A DNA stretch of 64,000 bases, from NCBI RefSeq assembly GCF_000281085.1, contig NZ_JH767523.1, positions 210,771 through 274,770 on the forward strand, written 5' to 3'. Positions within the stretch are counted from its first letter, which is position 1; each line of letters starts with the position of its first letter. Of this stretch, positions 9,512-20,015 are shown piece by piece. This stretch comes from Catenovulum agarivorans YM01. GTDB lineage: Bacteria; Pseudomonadota; Gammaproteobacteria; Enterobacterales; Alteromonadaceae. A program made the translations under genes and the position numbers. The notes beneath the pieces are model-generated. The model did not search any database, was not told the DNA's origin, and saw nothing but the letters and a program-made list of their open reading frames with translations.

Positions 9512-11020
9512 ATGGCAATTGAAATTAAAGTACCTGTATTACCAGAATCAGTCGCAGACGCCTCTATTGCAACTTGGCATGTTAAGGCTGGCGACAAGGT
9601 AACGCGTGATCAAAACTTAGTTGATATTGAAACGGACAAGGTTGTTTTAGAAGTTGTTGCACCACAAGATGGTGAAATTCTTGAAATTATTCACGCTGAA
9701 GGTGACACAGTTCTAGGCGAACAAATTATCGCAAAATTAGGTGAAGCGGGTGAAGTGGCTGCTGCGCCAACTGTATCAAACGAACAAAGCTCAGCGCCAG
9801 TAGCTGACAAGCAAGCAAAAGGTGAAAAAGTGCAAATAAAAGTTCCAGTTCTTCCAGAATCAGTAGCAGATGCAACAATTGCTACTTGGCATGTTCAACC
9901 AGGTGACGCGGTAAAACGTGACCAGAATCTTGTTGATATTGAAACTGATAAAGTTGTTTTAGAAGTTGTAGCACCAGAAGACGGTGTTCTGTCTGAAATT
10001 TTAGAACAAGAAGGTGCTACTGTATTAGGCGAGCAAGTTATTGGTGTATTGGCTAAAGGCGAAGGTGCGGCAGCTCCTGCACCAGCTGCAAGTGAAGACG
10101 CTGAGACAGAAGAAACTTCTGATGCATTAACGCCATCTGTACGTCGTGCATTGGCTGAAAACGGCATTAGCACTGAAGAAGCGAACAAGATTAAAGGTAC
10201 TGGTGAAAAAGGTCGTTTAACCAAAGAAGACGTTGCAGCTTATGTTAAAGCTAAAGCACAGCGCCAAGCGACTTCAGAAGCGGTTAAACAAGAAACTTCA
10301 TCTGCTGCAGCTGTTGGTGAGCGTTCACAAAAACGCGTACCTATGACTCGTTTACGTAAGCGTGTGGCTGAGCGTTTGTTAGATGCGAAAAATTCAACTG
10401 CAATGTTAACGACATTTAACGAAGTTAACATGAAACCTATTATGGATATTCGCAAGGTTTATCAAGAATCGTTTGAGAAGAAACACGGTATTCGTATAGG
10501 ATTTATGTCGTTCTTCGTTAAAGCGGTAACCGAAGCATTAAAACGTTTCCCGGAAGTAAATGCTTCAATTGATGGCGACGATATTGTTTACCACAACTTC
10601 TTTGACGTAAGTATTGCTGTTTCTACACCACGTGGTTTAGTTACACCAGTATTAAGAGACACAGATCAACTTTCTCTAGCTGAAATGGAGAAGGGTATTC
10701 GCGATTTAGCGATTAAAGGTCGTGACGGTAAGTTGACGATTGATGAAATGACTGGCGGTAACTTCACCATTACTAATGGTGGTGTGTTCGGTTCATTGAT
10801 TTCTACACCAATCATTAACCCACCGCAAACAGCGATTTTAGGTATGCATAAGATCCAAGAACGTCCAATGGCTGTTAACGGTAAAGTAGAAATTTTACCT
10901 ATGATGTACTTGGCACTTTCTTACGATCATAGATTGGTAGACGGTAAAGAATCAGTTGGTTTCTTAGTAACAATTAAAGAGTTATTAGAAGACCCTACAC
11001 GCCTGCTATTAGATCTGTAA
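9512..11020 (+). CDS. sucB: 2-oxoglutarate dehydrogenase E2 (dihydrolipoyl succinyltransferase) with two lipoyl domains
   Basis: Core acyltransferase of the 2-oxoglutarate dehydrogenase complex. 502 residues, about 100 more than E. coli SucB, because the lipoyl domain is duplicated. Domain 1 is at about 2-77 with lipoyl-Lys43 ([11 protein letters not shown]), and domain 2 is at about 107-181 with Lys147 in an identical [11 protein letters not shown]. The linkers are Ala/Glu-rich. The subunit-binding domain ([14 protein letters not shown]) is near 208-245, and the catalytic domain ends with [15 protein letters not shown] carrying the catalytic His and Asp. The two lipoyl copies differ mainly at silent sites. 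The E3 gene (lpd) is not in this window. Confidence 0.96.
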   Translation: MAIEIKVPVLPESVADASIATWHVKAGDKVTRDQNLVDIETDKVVLEVVAPQDGEILEIIHAEGDTVLGEQIIAKLGEAGEVAAAPTVSNEQSSAPVADKQAKGEKVQIKVPVLPESVADATIATWHVQPGDAVKRDQNLVDIETDKVVLEVVAPEDGVLSEILEQEGATVLGEQVIGVLAKGEGAAAPAPAASEDAETEETSDALTPSVRRALAENGISTEEANKIKGTGEKGRLTKEDVAAYVKAKAQRQATSEAVKQETSSAAAVGERSQKRVPMTRLRKRVAERLLDAKNSTAMLTTFNEVNMKPIMDIRKVYQESFEKKHGIRIGFMSFFVKAVTEALKRFPEVNASIDGDDIVYHNFFDVSIAVSTPRGLVTPVLRDTDQLSLAEMEKGIRDLAIKGRDGKLTIDEMTGGNFTITNGGVFGSLISTPIINPPQTAILGMHKIQERPMAVNGKVEILPMMYLALSYDHRLVDGKESVGFLVTIKELLEDPTRLLLDL

Positions 11021-11120
11021 TAAGACTTAAGCCGGCAATATAAATCTGTATTGTCGGCATATAATCGATAGGTTATCTAGATATAACCTGCTTAACCCCA
11101 AAGAAAATGGAAAAACTGTC
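11021..11120 (+). other. sucB-sucC spacer with two hairpins
   Basis: This 100-bp gap holds two inverted repeats. At 11031-11058 a 10-bp stem with one mismatch (GCCGGCAATA / TATTGTCGGC) is seen. At 11070-11089 a 7-bp stem (AGGTTAT / ATAACCT) follows. Neither is followed by a T run, so they are more likely mRNA processing or stability elements than terminators. A TATAAT at 11060-11065 has no good -35 partner. Confidence 0.4.
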
Positions 11121-12287
11121 ATGAATTTGCATGAATATCAAGGCAAGCAGTTGTTCGCTCAATACGGACTACCTGTTTCAAAAGGTATCGCAGCTGAAAC
11201 ACCAGCTGAAGCGGTTGCTGCTGCTGACCAATTAGGTTACGACAAGTTTGTTGTTAAAGCTCAAGTACACGCTGGTGGCCGTGGTAAAGCTGGTGGTGTT
11301 AAAGTTGTTTCATCGAAAGAAGAAATTAAAGCGTTTGCAGAAAAATGGTTAGGTAACAACTTAGTTACTTATCAAACAGATGCAAATGGTCAGCCAGTAA
11401 GCCGCATTTTGGTTGAAGACGTTGCTGATATTGATCGCGAATTATATTTAGGCGCAGTTGTTGACCGTTCAACTCGTCGTATCGTTTTCATGGCATCTAC
11501 TGAAGGTGGTGTGGAAATTGAGAAAGTTGCAGAAGAAACGCCTGAGAAAATCTTAAAAGCGACAATTTGCCCATTAGCTGGTGCACAGCCTTACCAAGGT
11601 CGTGAGTTAGCGTTCAAATTAGGTTTAGAAGGCAAACAAGTATCTCAATTCGTTAAAATTTTCTTAGGCTTAGCTAAGTTATTCAAAGAAAAAGACGTTG
11701 AGTTAATTGAAATCAACCCATTAATTACCACTGGTGCAGGTGATTTACACTGTCTTGACGCTAAAGTTGCTATCGACAGTAATGCTGTTGGTCGTCATCC
11801 AGATATCAAAGAAATGCACGATCCAACCCAAGAAGACGCGCGTGAAGCAAATGCGGCTAAATGGGAATTAAACTACGTTGCATTAGACGGTAACGTTGGT
11901 TGTATGGTTAATGGTGCTGGCCTTGCAATGGGTACTATGGATATCGTTAACTTAAATGGTGGCCGTCCAGCTAACTTCTTAGACGTTGGTGGTGGCGCGA
12001 CTAAAGAGCGTGTTGCTGAAGCTTTCAAAATCATCTTATCTGATAGCAATGTAAAAGCTGTTTTAGTTAATATTTTTGGTGGTATCGTACGTTGTGACAT
12101 GATAGCTGAAGGTATTATCGGTGCAGTGAAAGAAGTTGGTGTAAACGTACCTGTTGTTGTTCGTTTAGAAGGTACTAACGCAGATAAAGGACGTGAAGTT
12201 CTTGCAAATTCTGGTGTTGATATCATTGCAGCTGAAAGTTTACAAAACGCTGCTGAATTAGTTGTTAAAGCTGCAGCGGAGGCCTAA
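11121..12287 (+). CDS. sucC: Succinyl-CoA synthetase beta subunit (ADP-forming)
   Basis: With SucD it converts succinyl-CoA to succinate with formation of ATP (or GTP). 388 residues, identical in length to E. coli SucC. The N-terminal ATP-grasp domain begins [20 protein letters not shown] and includes [17 protein letters not shown]. The C-terminal flavodoxin-like domain has [15 protein letters not shown] and [16 protein letters not shown], which contacts the CoA-bearing alpha subunit. The sucD start follows two bases after its stop codon. Confidence 0.98.
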   Translation: MNLHEYQGKQLFAQYGLPVSKGIAAETPAEAVAAADQLGYDKFVVKAQVHAGGRGKAGGVKVVSSKEEIKAFAEKWLGNNLVTYQTDANGQPVSRILVEDVADIDRELYLGAVVDRSTRRIVFMASTEGGVEIEKVAEETPEKILKATICPLAGAQPYQGRELAFKLGLEGKQVSQFVKIFLGLAKLFKEKDVELIEINPLITTGAGDLHCLDAKVAIDSNAVGRHPDIKEMHDPTQEDAREANAAKWELNYVALDGNVGCMVNGAGLAMGTMDIVNLNGGRPANFLDVGGGATKERVAEAFKIILSDSNVKAVLVNIFGGIVRCDMIAEGIIGAVKEVGVNVPVVVRLEGTNADKGREVLANSGVDIIAAESLQNAAELVVKAAAEA

Positions 12288-12289
12288 TA

Positions 12290-13162
12290 ATGTCTGTTTT
12301 AATTAATAAAGATACTAAAGTTATTTGCCAAGGTTTCACTGGTTCACAAGGTACTTTCCATTCTGAGCAAGCAATTGCCTATGGTACGCAAATGGTTGGT
12401 GGTGTTACACCTGGTAAAGGCGGCCAAGTACATTTAGGTTTACCTGTATTTAACACAGTTAAAGAAGCTGTTGCTGAAACGGGTGCGGATGCATCTGTAA
12501 TTTACGTACCAGCTGCATTTGTTAAAGATTCAATTTTAGAAGCTGCAAATGCGGGTATTAAATTAATCGTATGTATCACTGAAGGTGTTCCTACGCTTGA
12601 TATGCTTGACTGTAAAGTTAAGTGTGACGAGTTGGGTGTACGTTTAATTGGTCCTAACTGCCCGGGTGTTATCACGCCAGGTGAATGTAAAATTGGTATC
12701 ATGCCTGGTCATATTCATATGCCTGGTAAAGTTGGTATTGTTTCACGCTCTGGTACTTTAACGTATGAAGCTGTTAAACAAACAACAGACGCTGGTTTTG
12801 GTCAATCTACTTGTGTTGGTATTGGTGGTGATCCAATCCCAGGCACTAACTTCATTGACGTGTTAGAAATGTTCCAAAATGACCCTCAAACTGAAGCAAT
12901 CGTAATGATTGGTGAAATTGGTGGTACAGCCGAAGAAGAAGCTGCTGCTTACATTAAAGCAAATGTAACTAAGCCTGTCGTATCTTACATTGCAGGTGTG
13001 ACTGCACCTCCAGGTAAACGTATGGGCCATGCTGGCGCTATCATCTCTGGTGGTAAAGGTACAGCTGACGACAAATTTGCAGCATTAGAAGCGGCTGGTG
13101 TTAAAACTGTTCGCTCATTAGCTGAAATTGGTAAAGCATTAGCAGAAAAAACTGGCTGGTAA
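12290..13162 (+). CDS. sucD: Succinyl-CoA synthetase alpha subunit
   Basis: Alpha subunit that binds CoA and carries the phospho-histidine. 290 residues. It aligns almost without gaps with E. coli SucD: CoA site [48 protein letters not shown], and the active His in [11 protein letters not shown] at about residue 247. Last gene of the sucABCD unit, followed 20 bp later by a strong terminator. Confidence 0.98.
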   Translation: MSVLINKDTKVICQGFTGSQGTFHSEQAIAYGTQMVGGVTPGKGGQVHLGLPVFNTVKEAVAETGADASVIYVPAAFVKDSILEAANAGIKLIVCITEGVPTLDMLDCKVKCDELGVRLIGPNCPGVITPGECKIGIMPGHIHMPGKVGIVSRSGTLTYEAVKQTTDAGFGQSTCVGIGGDPIPGTNFIDVLEMFQNDPQTEAIVMIGEIGGTAEEEAAAYIKANVTKPVVSYIAGVTAPPGKRMGHAGAIISGGKGTADDKFAALEAAGVKTVRSLAEIGKALAEKTGW

Positions 13163-13181
13163 GCTCTGGTTTTATCTGATT

Positions 13182-13207
13182 AAAAAGCGACTTAGGTCGC
13201 TTTTTTT
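13182..13207 (+). terminator. Terminator of sucABCD
   Basis: A perfect 10-bp stem (AAAAAGCGAC / GTCGCTTTTT) with a TTAG loop and a following T run lies just past sucD. Confidence 0.9.
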
Positions 13208-13286
13208 ATACCTGAAATTTAAGATTGGGCAGTTATTGTCAGTGTAGGCTTAGCAGCTTAGTGGTGACAAGTTTTATTAGAGACAA

Positions 13287-13310
13287 AAAAAGCGGCCTAA
13301 GCCGCTTTTT
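13287..13310 (-). terminator. Terminator of pykA
   Basis: A perfect stem (AAAAAGCGGC / GCCGCTTTTT) with a 4-base loop is read on the minus strand, with a T run after it, 23 bp past the pykA stop. The convergent sucD and pykA genes thus each have their own terminator. Confidence 0.88.
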
Positions 13311-13332
13311 GTAAATTCATTGGCAATGAAAA

Positions 13333-14769
13333 TTAGTTAACTTTAACTAATTTTAATGTGTTGGTTGCACCAACAGTTTCCATTGCATCACCGTGAGTCA
13401 CTAAAATTAAGTCGCCTTTTTCTAAGTGACCAGCTTCTTTTAATGTTGCTAAAACATCATTGCTTAAAGATGCAGGGTTAGACTTAGTTGAGTCGAAGAA
13501 ATAAGGTTGAACACCACGATATAAAGCACAAGTTGTTAATGTTTTCTCATGACGAGATAAAGCAAAAATACGAATACCTGAGCTAATGCGTGACATTAAT
13601 TTAGCTGTGCTACCAGTTTCTGTTAAACAAACAATCGCTTTAACATCACCTGTGTGATTTGCAGCGTACATTGCTGAAAGTGCGACAGTTTCAGAGATTG
13701 AAGTGAATTTTTCATCTAATCTGTGTTTTGAAGCTAATACACTTGGGTGTTTTTCAGCACCAATACAAACACCAGCCATAGACTGTACAGTTTCTAATGG
13801 GTATTTACCTGATGCAGTTTCACCTGACAACATTACCGCGTCAGTACCATCTAATACAGCGTTCGCAACGTCCATCACTTCTGCTCGAGTTGGCATTGGG
13901 TTTTCAATCATTGACTCCATCATTTGAGTCGCAGTGATAACCGCACGGTTTAATTGACGTGAACGAGAAATTAATTTCTTTTGTTTGCTAACAAGTGCAG
14001 CGTCACCAATTTCAACACCTAAGTCACCACGAGCAACCATAACTACATCACAGTTTGTGATAATGTCGTCAATGGCTTCGTCAGTTTCAACTGTTTCAGC
14101 ACGCTCAACTTTAGCGACGATTTGTGCGTCTAGGCCAGCTTCTTGAGCTAGTTGACGAGCATAACGTAAATCAGCACCTGATTGTGGGAAAGAAACAGCT
14201 AAGAAATCAACGCCGATTTTTGCAGCTAATTTGATATCTTCTTTATCTTTATCAGTTAAAGCTGGTGCAGATAAACCACCACCTAATTTGTTGATGCCTT
14301 TCTTGTCTGATAATTTGCCACCAATTTTAACTGTGGTTAAAATTTTATTGCCTTCAACACCATCAACAGTTAGTTGTACACGGCCATCATCCAATAATAA
14401 AGTGTCACCAGAAACAACATCTTCAACCAAAGCTTTGTAATCAAGACCTACTGATTCTTGAGTACCTTCGCCACGACCTAAATCAGCATCAAGAATAAAC
14501 TTGTCACCGATGTTTAAGAAAATTGGGCCATCTTTAAAGGTTGAAACACGGATTTTAGGACCTTGTAAGTCACCTAAAATACCAACATGGCGACCTAAAG
14601 ACTTAGCAATTTCACGAACATCTTCTGCGCGCTTTACATGATCTTCTGGCACGCCGTGAGAAAAGTTCATGCGAACTACGTTAGCACCTGCTTCAATAAT
14701 TTTACGTAAATTTCCATCACGGTCAGTAGCTGGACCTAATGTAGTTACAATCTTGGTTCTTCTAAACAT
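13333..14769 (-). CDS. pykA: Pyruvate kinase II
   Basis: Converts phosphoenolpyruvate and ADP to pyruvate and ATP. 478 residues. It aligns throughout with E. coli PykA rather than Pyk[46 protein letters not shown], the signature [12 protein letters not shown] with Lys and Glu of the active site nearby (AKVERAE), [18 protein letters not shown], and [12 protein letters not shown]. The start is set at ATG 14769, which has a GGGAG site 8 bases upstream; the in-frame TTG 15 bases earlier contains that site and would add five residues. Transcribed in the same direction as hexR upstream. Confidence 0.96.
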   Translation of the reverse strand: MFRRTKIVTTLGPATDRDGNLRKIIEAGANVVRMNFSHGVPEDHVKRAEDVREIAKSLGRHVGILGDLQGPKIRVSTFKDGPIFLNIGDKFILDADLGRGEGTQESVGLDYKALVEDVVSGDTLLLDDGRVQLTVDGVEGNKILTTVKIGGKLSDKKGINKLGGGLSAPALTDKDKEDIKLAAKIGVDFLAVSFPQSGADLRYARQLAQEAGLDAQIVAKVERAETVETDEAIDDIITNCDVVMVARGDLGVEIGDAALVSKQKKLISRSRQLNRAVITATQMMESMIENPMPTRAEVMDVANAVLDGTDAVMLSGETASGKYPLETVQSMAGVCIGAEKHPSVLASKHRLDEKFTSISETVALSAMYAANHTGDVKAIVCLTETGSTAKLMSRISSGIRIFALSRHEKTLTTCALYRGVQPYFFDSTKSNPASLSNDVLATLKEAGHLEKGDLILVTHGDAMETVGATNTLKLVKVN

Positions 14770-14872
14770 TCGCTTGGCTCCCAATTATGCGATTTGTGTG
14801 TGGGATTAAATTATAAGGTGTTAATTATACTCAAAAGTAACACTTTATTGAATTAAAAATAAGTTACAGAAA

Positions 14873-15730
14873 TTAATGATCTCTCATTCCTTTACTGTAT
14901 CTGGATTCTTTGAGCCCATCTTTGACTCGTTTTAAATTTTCTCTAAATTTACTGCCGCGTCGCAGGGTAAAACCAGTTGCTAATATGTCTATTAATACCA
15001 ATGCTGCAATACGTGACGACATTGGCATATATAAATCTGTATCTTCACTGATCTCTAGAGATAAAACCAAATTACATTCTGCAGCTAATGGGCTAGTAGC
15101 GTCAGTGATACCTATAACTGTTGCATCGTTATTTCTTGCGAGCGCAGCACTTTCCACATGACTTTTAGTTCGTCCTGTATGCGATATAAATACAACCACT
15201 TCACCTTCAGTGCTATTGATACAGCTCATACGTTGCATTAATACGTCATCAAAACAAATAACCGGAATATTAAATCGGAAAAATTTGTTTTGTGCGTCGT
15301 GAGCAACTGCCGCACTCGCGCCCAAACCGAAAAAAGATATCTTTTTCGCTTGGGTAAGTATATCAACGGCTTTATTGATGCTGTGGGTATCTAAATGATG
15401 GCGAGCGTGTTCAAGTGCTGCCATAGTAGAGTCGAATATTTTTTCGCAATAGGCGTCAGGGCCGTCTTCTTCATCGACATGTCGATTTAAATAAGGTGTG
15501 CCACTTGCTAAACATTGCGCAAGATGAAGTTTAAAATCTGGGAAACCTTTAGTGTCCATTCGCCTACAGAATCGATTTACTGTGGGTTCCGATACATCGG
15601 CCGCTTTGGCTAAATTAGCAATACTGCTGTGCATTGCACTTTGCGGTGATGCCATAATAACTTCGGCAACTTTGCGTTCAGATTTGCTAAACGTATGTTG
15701 AGATTGCGCAATCTTTTCAAGAATATTCAT
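14873..15730 (-). CDS. hexR: HexR, RpiR/SIS-family regulator of central carbon metabolism
   Basis: DNA-binding regulator that senses KDPG (2-keto-3-deoxy-6-phosphogluconate), the Entner-Doudoroff intermediate, in gammaproteobacteria. 285 residues. The N-terminal RpiR-type helix-turn-helix includes SKSERKVAEVIM, SIANLAKAADVSEPTVNRFC and RRMDTKGFPDFKLHLAQ. The SIS sugar-phosphate domain follows (FFGLGASAAVAHDAQNKFFR, VFISHTGRTKSHVESAALAR). The start at ATG 15730 gives the MNILEKI N-terminus of known HexR; a longer frame adds 34 non-family residues. It is divergent from its expected target zwf, with two HexR-type palindromes in between. Confidence 0.95.
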   Translation of the reverse strand: MNILEKIAQSQHTFSKSERKVAEVIMASPQSAMHSSIANLAKAADVSEPTVNRFCRRMDTKGFPDFKLHLAQCLASGTPYLNRHVDEEDGPDAYCEKIFDSTMAALEHARHHLDTHSINKAVDILTQAKKISFFGLGASAAVAHDAQNKFFRFNIPVICFDDVLMQRMSCINSTEGEVVVFISHTGRTKSHVESAALARNNDATVIGITDATSPLAAECNLVLSLEISEDTDLYMPMSSRIAALVLIDILATGFTLRRGSKFRENLKRVKDGLKESRYSKGMRDH

Positions 15731-15782
15731 AACCAAATGGCCAAACTTGTTAATATTTAGCCTATTATGCATTAACTTCAGT

Positions 15783-15797
15783 CGTAATTTAACTACA
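15783..15797. promoter_or_regulatory. HexR operator, copy 1
   Basis: CGTAATTTAACTACA differs at the first base from the HexR palindrome type TGTAATTNAANTACA known in gammaproteobacteria. It sits about 50 bp upstream of the hexR ATG and is centred 40 bp from copy 2. Confidence 0.7.
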
Positions 15798-15822
15798 AAA
15801 TAACACGAAACTGATATTTTTA

Positions 15823-15837
15823 TGTAATTCAACTACA
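15823..15837. promoter_or_regulatory. HexR operator, copy 2
   Basis: TGTAATTCAACTACA fits the published HexR palindrome type (TGTARTT followed by four bases and TACA). It would cover the -35 region if the TATAAC at 15858-15863 serves as the zwf -10 box, consistent with repression relieved by KDPG. Confidence 0.82.
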
Positions 15838-15869
15838 TTTTTGGTTACAATACAGAATATAACAAGTTT

Positions 15870-15881
15870 GAATACGTATTC
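15870..15881. promoter_or_regulatory. Palindromic operator candidate upstream of zwf (site A)
   Basis: GAATACGTATTC is a perfect 12-bp palindrome with a central CG, as in LacI-family operators. Variants with one or two changes occur at 22897-22908 (gapA/malQ) and 47644-47655 (amylase/alpha-glucosidase). It lies 6 bases after a possible -10 box (TATAAC), close to the expected zwf transcription start. The binding protein is not identified in this window. Confidence 0.5.
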
Positions 15882-16005
15882 GGCTAGGGCAAAATCATTG
15901 CATAAGTTGTAATGTAACTGTTTTTAGTGTTCAATACCGCGCTTAAATTGCGCTTAGGCGCACTGGCTAATTCTTATCTTATTTCACTTTAAACGGGGAG
16001 TTATC

Positions 16006-17469
16006 ATGGTCTCGCAAACTCATAAGCCATGTGATCTTGTATTATTCGGTACCAAAGGGGATTTGGCACGCCGTAAACTTTTACCTTCTTTATATCAGTT
16101 GGAAAAAGCAAACTTATTAGACGAACAAACTCGCATTGTTGGTGTAGCACGTAATGAAATGTCTCAAGCAGAATACGTAGACATGGTACGTGAAGCGTTG
16201 CAAACTTTCATGAAAGAAGAAGTTTGTGAAGAAACTTGGGGTCGTTTTTCAGCTAAATTAGACTATTGCAAAGTTGATATGACCAATGAAGAAGAGTACA
16301 ACACATTAGCGCAGCATGTAGACCAAGCTAAGCGCGTAATGGTTAACTACTTCTCTACGCCACCATCTATTTTTGGTGCTATCTGTCGTGGTTTAAAAGC
16401 AGCAGGTTTAATCAACGATGAAACTCGTGTTGTATTAGAAAAACCAATCGGACACGATTTAGCATCATCAAAAGTTATTAATGACCAAGTAGCGGCTTTC
16501 TTCAAAGAAGAACAAACATACCGTATTGACCACTACTTAGGTAAAGAAACAACACTTAACTTATTGGCGCTACGTTTTGCAAACTCTTTATTTGCAAATA
16601 ACTGGGATCACAACTGTATCGACCACGTACAAATTACTGTTGCTGAAGAAGTAGGTATTGAAGGTCGTTGGGGTTACTTTGACGATGCTGGTCAAATGCG
16701 TGATATGGTGCAAAATCACTTATTGCAAGTACTAAGCTTAGTTGCAATGAATCCACCAGTAAGCCTAGATGCAAGCAGCGTACGTGATGAAAAAGTACGT
16801 GTAATGAAATGTTTGCGTCCAATCACCAAAGAAAATGTTAAAGAAAAAACTGTTCGAGGCCAATATTCTGCTGGTGTAATCCGTGGTAAATCCGTACCTG
16901 GTTACTTAGAAGAAGATGGTGCAAATACTGAAAGTAACACTGAATCATTCGTTGCTTTACGTGTAGATATCGACAACTGGCGTTGGTCAGGTGTACCTTT
17001 CTATCTACGTACTGGTAAACGTATGCCTGAAAAGTTAACTGAAATTGTTATCCATTTCAAAAACATGCCGCATAACATCTTTAAAGAAAGTTATGGCACT
17101 TTACCTGCAAACGTATTAACAATTCGCATGCAACCACGTGAAGGTGTTGAAGTTAAGATGTTAAACAAGGTTCCAGGTCTTGACGATCACATGGTATTGC
17201 AAGAAACTAAGCTAGACTTAAGTTTCTCTGAAGCATTTAAAGACCAACGCATTGCTGATGCATATGAGCGTTTGTTATTAGAAGCGTTATTAGGTAATCA
17301 ATCATTGTTCGTACGTCGTGATGAAGTTGAAGCAGCATGGTCATGGGTTGATGGTATCTTTAAAGCTTGGGATCAAACTTTAGACAAACCTAAAGCATAC
17401 CCAGCGGGTACTTGGGGTCCTGAAGGCGCTGCATTGTTATTGGCCAAAGATGGTCGTGAGTGGGATTAA
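16006..17469 (+). CDS. zwf: Glucose-6-phosphate 1-dehydrogenase
   Basis: Oxidises glucose-6-phosphate to 6-phosphogluconolactone, first step of the Entner-Doudoroff and oxidative pentose phosphate routes. 487 residues, close to the E. coli length. The nucleotide-binding segment LVLFGTKGDLARRKLLPSLY is near the N-terminus. The substrate-binding and catalytic signature RIDHYLGKE is at residues 173-181, and EKPIGHDL, VPFYLRTGKRMPEK and YERLLLEALLGN are also present. A GGGGAG ribosome site lies 7 bases before ATG 16006. First gene of the zwf-pgl-edd-glk-eda operon, under two HexR-type sites. Confidence 0.98.
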   Translation: MVSQTHKPCDLVLFGTKGDLARRKLLPSLYQLEKANLLDEQTRIVGVARNEMSQAEYVDMVREALQTFMKEEVCEETWGRFSAKLDYCKVDMTNEEEYNTLAQHVDQAKRVMVNYFSTPPSIFGAICRGLKAAGLINDETRVVLEKPIGHDLASSKVINDQVAAFFKEEQTYRIDHYLGKETTLNLLALRFANSLFANNWDHNCIDHVQITVAEEVGIEGRWGYFDDAGQMRDMVQNHLLQVLSLVAMNPPVSLDASSVRDEKVRVMKCLRPITKENVKEKTVRGQYSAGVIRGKSVPGYLEEDGANTESNTESFVALRVDIDNWRWSGVPFYLRTGKRMPEKLTEIVIHFKNMPHNIFKESYGTLPANVLTIRMQPREGVEVKMLNKVPGLDDHMVLQETKLDLSFSEAFKDQRIADAYERLLLEALLGNQSLFVRRDEVEAAWSWVDGIFKAWDQTLDKPKAYPAGTWGPEGAALLLAKDGREWD

Positions 17470-17481
17470 TAGGGAAAACTT

Positions 17482-18171
17482 ATGCAATTTTCAGAATTTC
17501 AAAGTACTGAACAATTAAACACAGCATTTGCTGATCGTGTTGCAAGCTTGCTTGCTAACGCGATCAACAATAAAGGTAAAGCTAGCTTGGTAGTTTCAGG
17601 CGGTCGCACACCTTTACCTTTTTTCAAACAACTTTCACAAGCTGATATTGACTGGTCAAAAGTTTCAATTACATTAGCTGATGAACGTTGGGTTGATAAA
17701 TCGCACGAAGCAAGTAATACTGCATTAGTATTAAATAATTTAATTCAAAACAAGGCAGCAGACGCGACTTTTGTTGAACTTAAAACATCTGAAGAAAGTG
17801 CATTTGGTGCAGAAGCTTCTGTTAAACAGAGCCTGCAAAATTTGTCTTTGCCGATTGATGTTTTAATTTTAGGCATGGGTGAAGACGGGCACACAGCTTC
17901 ATTGTTCCCATGTTCTGAGCAAATTCAACAAGGTTTAACTTCAGAAGATATCGTTTTGGCAGTACAGCCAACAACTGCGCCACATGAGCGTATGTCGTTT
18001 ACGTTGAAGACATTGCTTGAAAGCCAACAGATTTTCGTGCATCTAGTTGGTGACAGCAAAAAGGCTGTATTAGACAAAGCGTTAGCAGGTGATAAAGTTG
18101 AAGAAATGCCAATTCGTGCAATTCTAAAACAAGATAATACACCTGTAGAAGTAGTCTGGGCTGCTAAATAA
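17482..18171 (+). CDS. pgl: 6-phosphogluconolactonase
   Basis: Hydrolyses 6-phosphogluconolactone to 6-phosphogluconate. 229 residues of the DevB/SOL type, related to glucosamine-6-phosphate isomerase. Visible motifs are VVSGGRTPLPFFKQLS, TLADERWVD, and LILGMGEDGHTASLFP with the catalytic His. It starts 12 bp after zwf, behind an AGGGAA site, and supplies the substrate of the next gene, edd. Confidence 0.95.
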   Translation: MQFSEFQSTEQLNTAFADRVASLLANAINNKGKASLVVSGGRTPLPFFKQLSQADIDWSKVSITLADERWVDKSHEASNTALVLNNLIQNKAADATFVELKTSEESAFGAEASVKQSLQNLSLPIDVLILGMGEDGHTASLFPCSEQIQQGLTSEDIVLAVQPTTAPHERMSFTLKTLLESQQIFVHLVGDSKKAVLDKALAGDKVEEMPIRAILKQDNTPVEVVWAAK

Positions 18172-18190
18172 GCCAGGAGACTAACTGTCT

Positions 18191-20011
18191 ATGAACTCAA
18201 TTGTGCAGGAAGTAACAGAACGCGTAATCGAACGAAGTAAAGAAACGCGCCAAGCGTATCTTAACAAGGTAGAAAGGGCCAGAGTTAAAGGTCCTCATCG
18301 AGAAGTTTTATCCTGCGGCAATTTGGCACATGGCTATGCAGCCTGTGCCAAACACGATAAAAATACATTAAAACAATTTACTAAAGCCAATATTGGCATT
18401 ATCACATCATACAACGACATGCTATCTGCTCATCAACCATATGAGCACTATCCAAAAATAATAAAAGACGCAATTGCTGAAACCGGTAGCGTTGCACAGG
18501 TTGCTGGCGGCGTTCCAGCTATGTGTGACGGTGTAACTCAAGGCCAACCAGGAATGGATTTGAGTTTATTAAGCCGTGACGTAATTGCAATGGCATCATG
18601 CATAGGCCTATCTCACAACATGTTTGATGGGGCATTAATGCTAGGTATTTGTGACAAAATCGTACCCGGTTTAGTAATGGCTTCATTGTCATTTGGTCAC
18701 TTACCTTTCGTATTTATACCTGCTGGACCTATGTCTTCTGGCATTCCAAACTCGGAAAAAACACGAGTACGAATGCTGTATGCTGAAGGCAAAATTGGTC
18801 AAGAAGCTTTATTAGAATCTGAGTCGGCTTCTTATCATTCAGCTGGTACATGTACATTTTATGGTACTGCAAACAGTAACCAACTTGTTGTTGAGATGAT
18901 GGGGTTACACTTACCGGGATCTTCATTTGTTGAAACCGATAGTGTACTTCGCCATGCTTTAACCCGTGCTGCCGCAAAACAAGTGACTAGAATCACACAT
19001 TTAGGTAACGACTACACACCAATCTCGAAAATAGTTGATGAAAAATCCGTGATCAACGGCATTATTTCTTTGTTAGCCACAGGTGGTTCGACCAACCACA
19101 CCATGCATTTAGTTGCTATGGCGCGTGCTGCTGGAATTATTGTTGATTGGAATGATTTTTCTGATTTATCCAATGCGACGCCACTAATGACGCGCATTTA
19201 TCCTAATGGAACAGCCGATATCAACCACTTCCATCAAGCTGGTGGCATGGCGGTATTATTCAAAGAATTATTGGATGCAGATATTTTACACAATGATGTA
19301 AATACTGTTTGTGGTAAGGGTCTTGAAAAATATACCAAAACGCCTGTATTGCAAGATGGTGAGTTAGTTTGGGTTGACGAGCCAACACGTTCAAAAGACT
19401 TAACCGTTATTGCCACTGCGAAAAAACCTTTTAAACCAAATGGTGGTTTACAGGTTTTAACTGGTAACTTAGGTCGAAGTGTTATGAAAACTTCTTCTTT
19501 ACCACAAGGTGATGTCAGTTTTACTGCGCCAGCCAAAGTGTTTGAAAGCCAGCATGAGCTAGAAAAAGCTTTTAAAGACGGTAAATTGGAAGGTGATTTT
19601 GTAGCCGTTGTTCGTTTCCAAGGCCCTAAAGCCATAGGTATGCCTGAATTGCATAAACTGACACCACCTTTAGGTGTATTACAAGACAGAGGGCAGAAAG
19701 TTGCATTAGTAACTGATGGTCGTATGTCTGGTGCATCAGGTAAAGTGCCAGCTGCTATTCATATGACACCTGAAGCTATCGATGGTGGATTAATCGCTAA
19801 AGTTGAAGAAGGCGATTTAATCTTAGTTGATTCAGCGAATGGCAAGGTTGAATTATTAGTTGAACAGGCAGAACTCGACAAACGTCAAGCAGCCATACCA
19901 CATTTAGTAACACAAGAACGTGAAGGTATGGGACGTGAATTTTTCGGTTCAATGCGTTCAAGAATGACAGGTGCTGAAGAAGGCGCATGTTGTTTGTTTT
20001 ATCAGGATTAA
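18191..20011 (+). CDS. edd: Phosphogluconate dehydratase (Entner-Doudoroff)
   Basis: Dehydrates 6-phosphogluconate to KDPG with an iron-sulfur cluster. 606 residues, the usual length for Edd in the IlvD/Edd family. Recognisable features are [39 protein letters not shown] (cluster Cys), [18 protein letters not shown] with a second cluster Cys, [11 protein letters not shown] with another, and [18 protein letters not shown] near the C-terminus. Its product is the effector of HexR, so the operon is likely self-inducing. The glk ATG follows 4 bp after its stop. Confidence 0.97.
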   Translation: MNSIVQEVTERVIERSKETRQAYLNKVERARVKGPHREVLSCGNLAHGYAACAKHDKNTLKQFTKANIGIITSYNDMLSAHQPYEHYPKIIKDAIAETGSVAQVAGGVPAMCDGVTQGQPGMDLSLLSRDVIAMASCIGLSHNMFDGALMLGICDKIVPGLVMASLSFGHLPFVFIPAGPMSSGIPNSEKTRVRMLYAEGKIGQEALLESESASYHSAGTCTFYGTANSNQLVVEMMGLHLPGSSFVETDSVLRHALTRAAAKQVTRITHLGNDYTPISKIVDEKSVINGIISLLATGGSTNHTMHLVAMARAAGIIVDWNDFSDLSNATPLMTRIYPNGTADINHFHQAGGMAVLFKELLDADILHNDVNTVCGKGLEKYTKTPVLQDGELVWVDEPTRSKDLTVIATAKKPFKPNGGLQVLTGNLGRSVMKTSSLPQGDVSFTAPAKVFESQHELEKAFKDGKLEGDFVAVVRFQGPKAIGMPELHKLTPPLGVLQDRGQKVALVTDGRMSGASGKVPAAIHMTPEAIDGGLIAKVEEGDLILVDSANGKVELLVEQAELDKRQAAIPHLVTQEREGMGREFFGSMRSRMTGAEEGACCLFYQD

Positions 20012-20015
20012 ATAA

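Noticed and set aside
14868-14874. HexR half-site (GTTACA) upstream of pykA
   Set aside because: The second half is at the wrong distance, so no 15-bp palindrome forms.
15731-15832. N-terminal extension of HexR
   Set aside because: The extra 34 residues are not family-like and would overlie a HexR operator.
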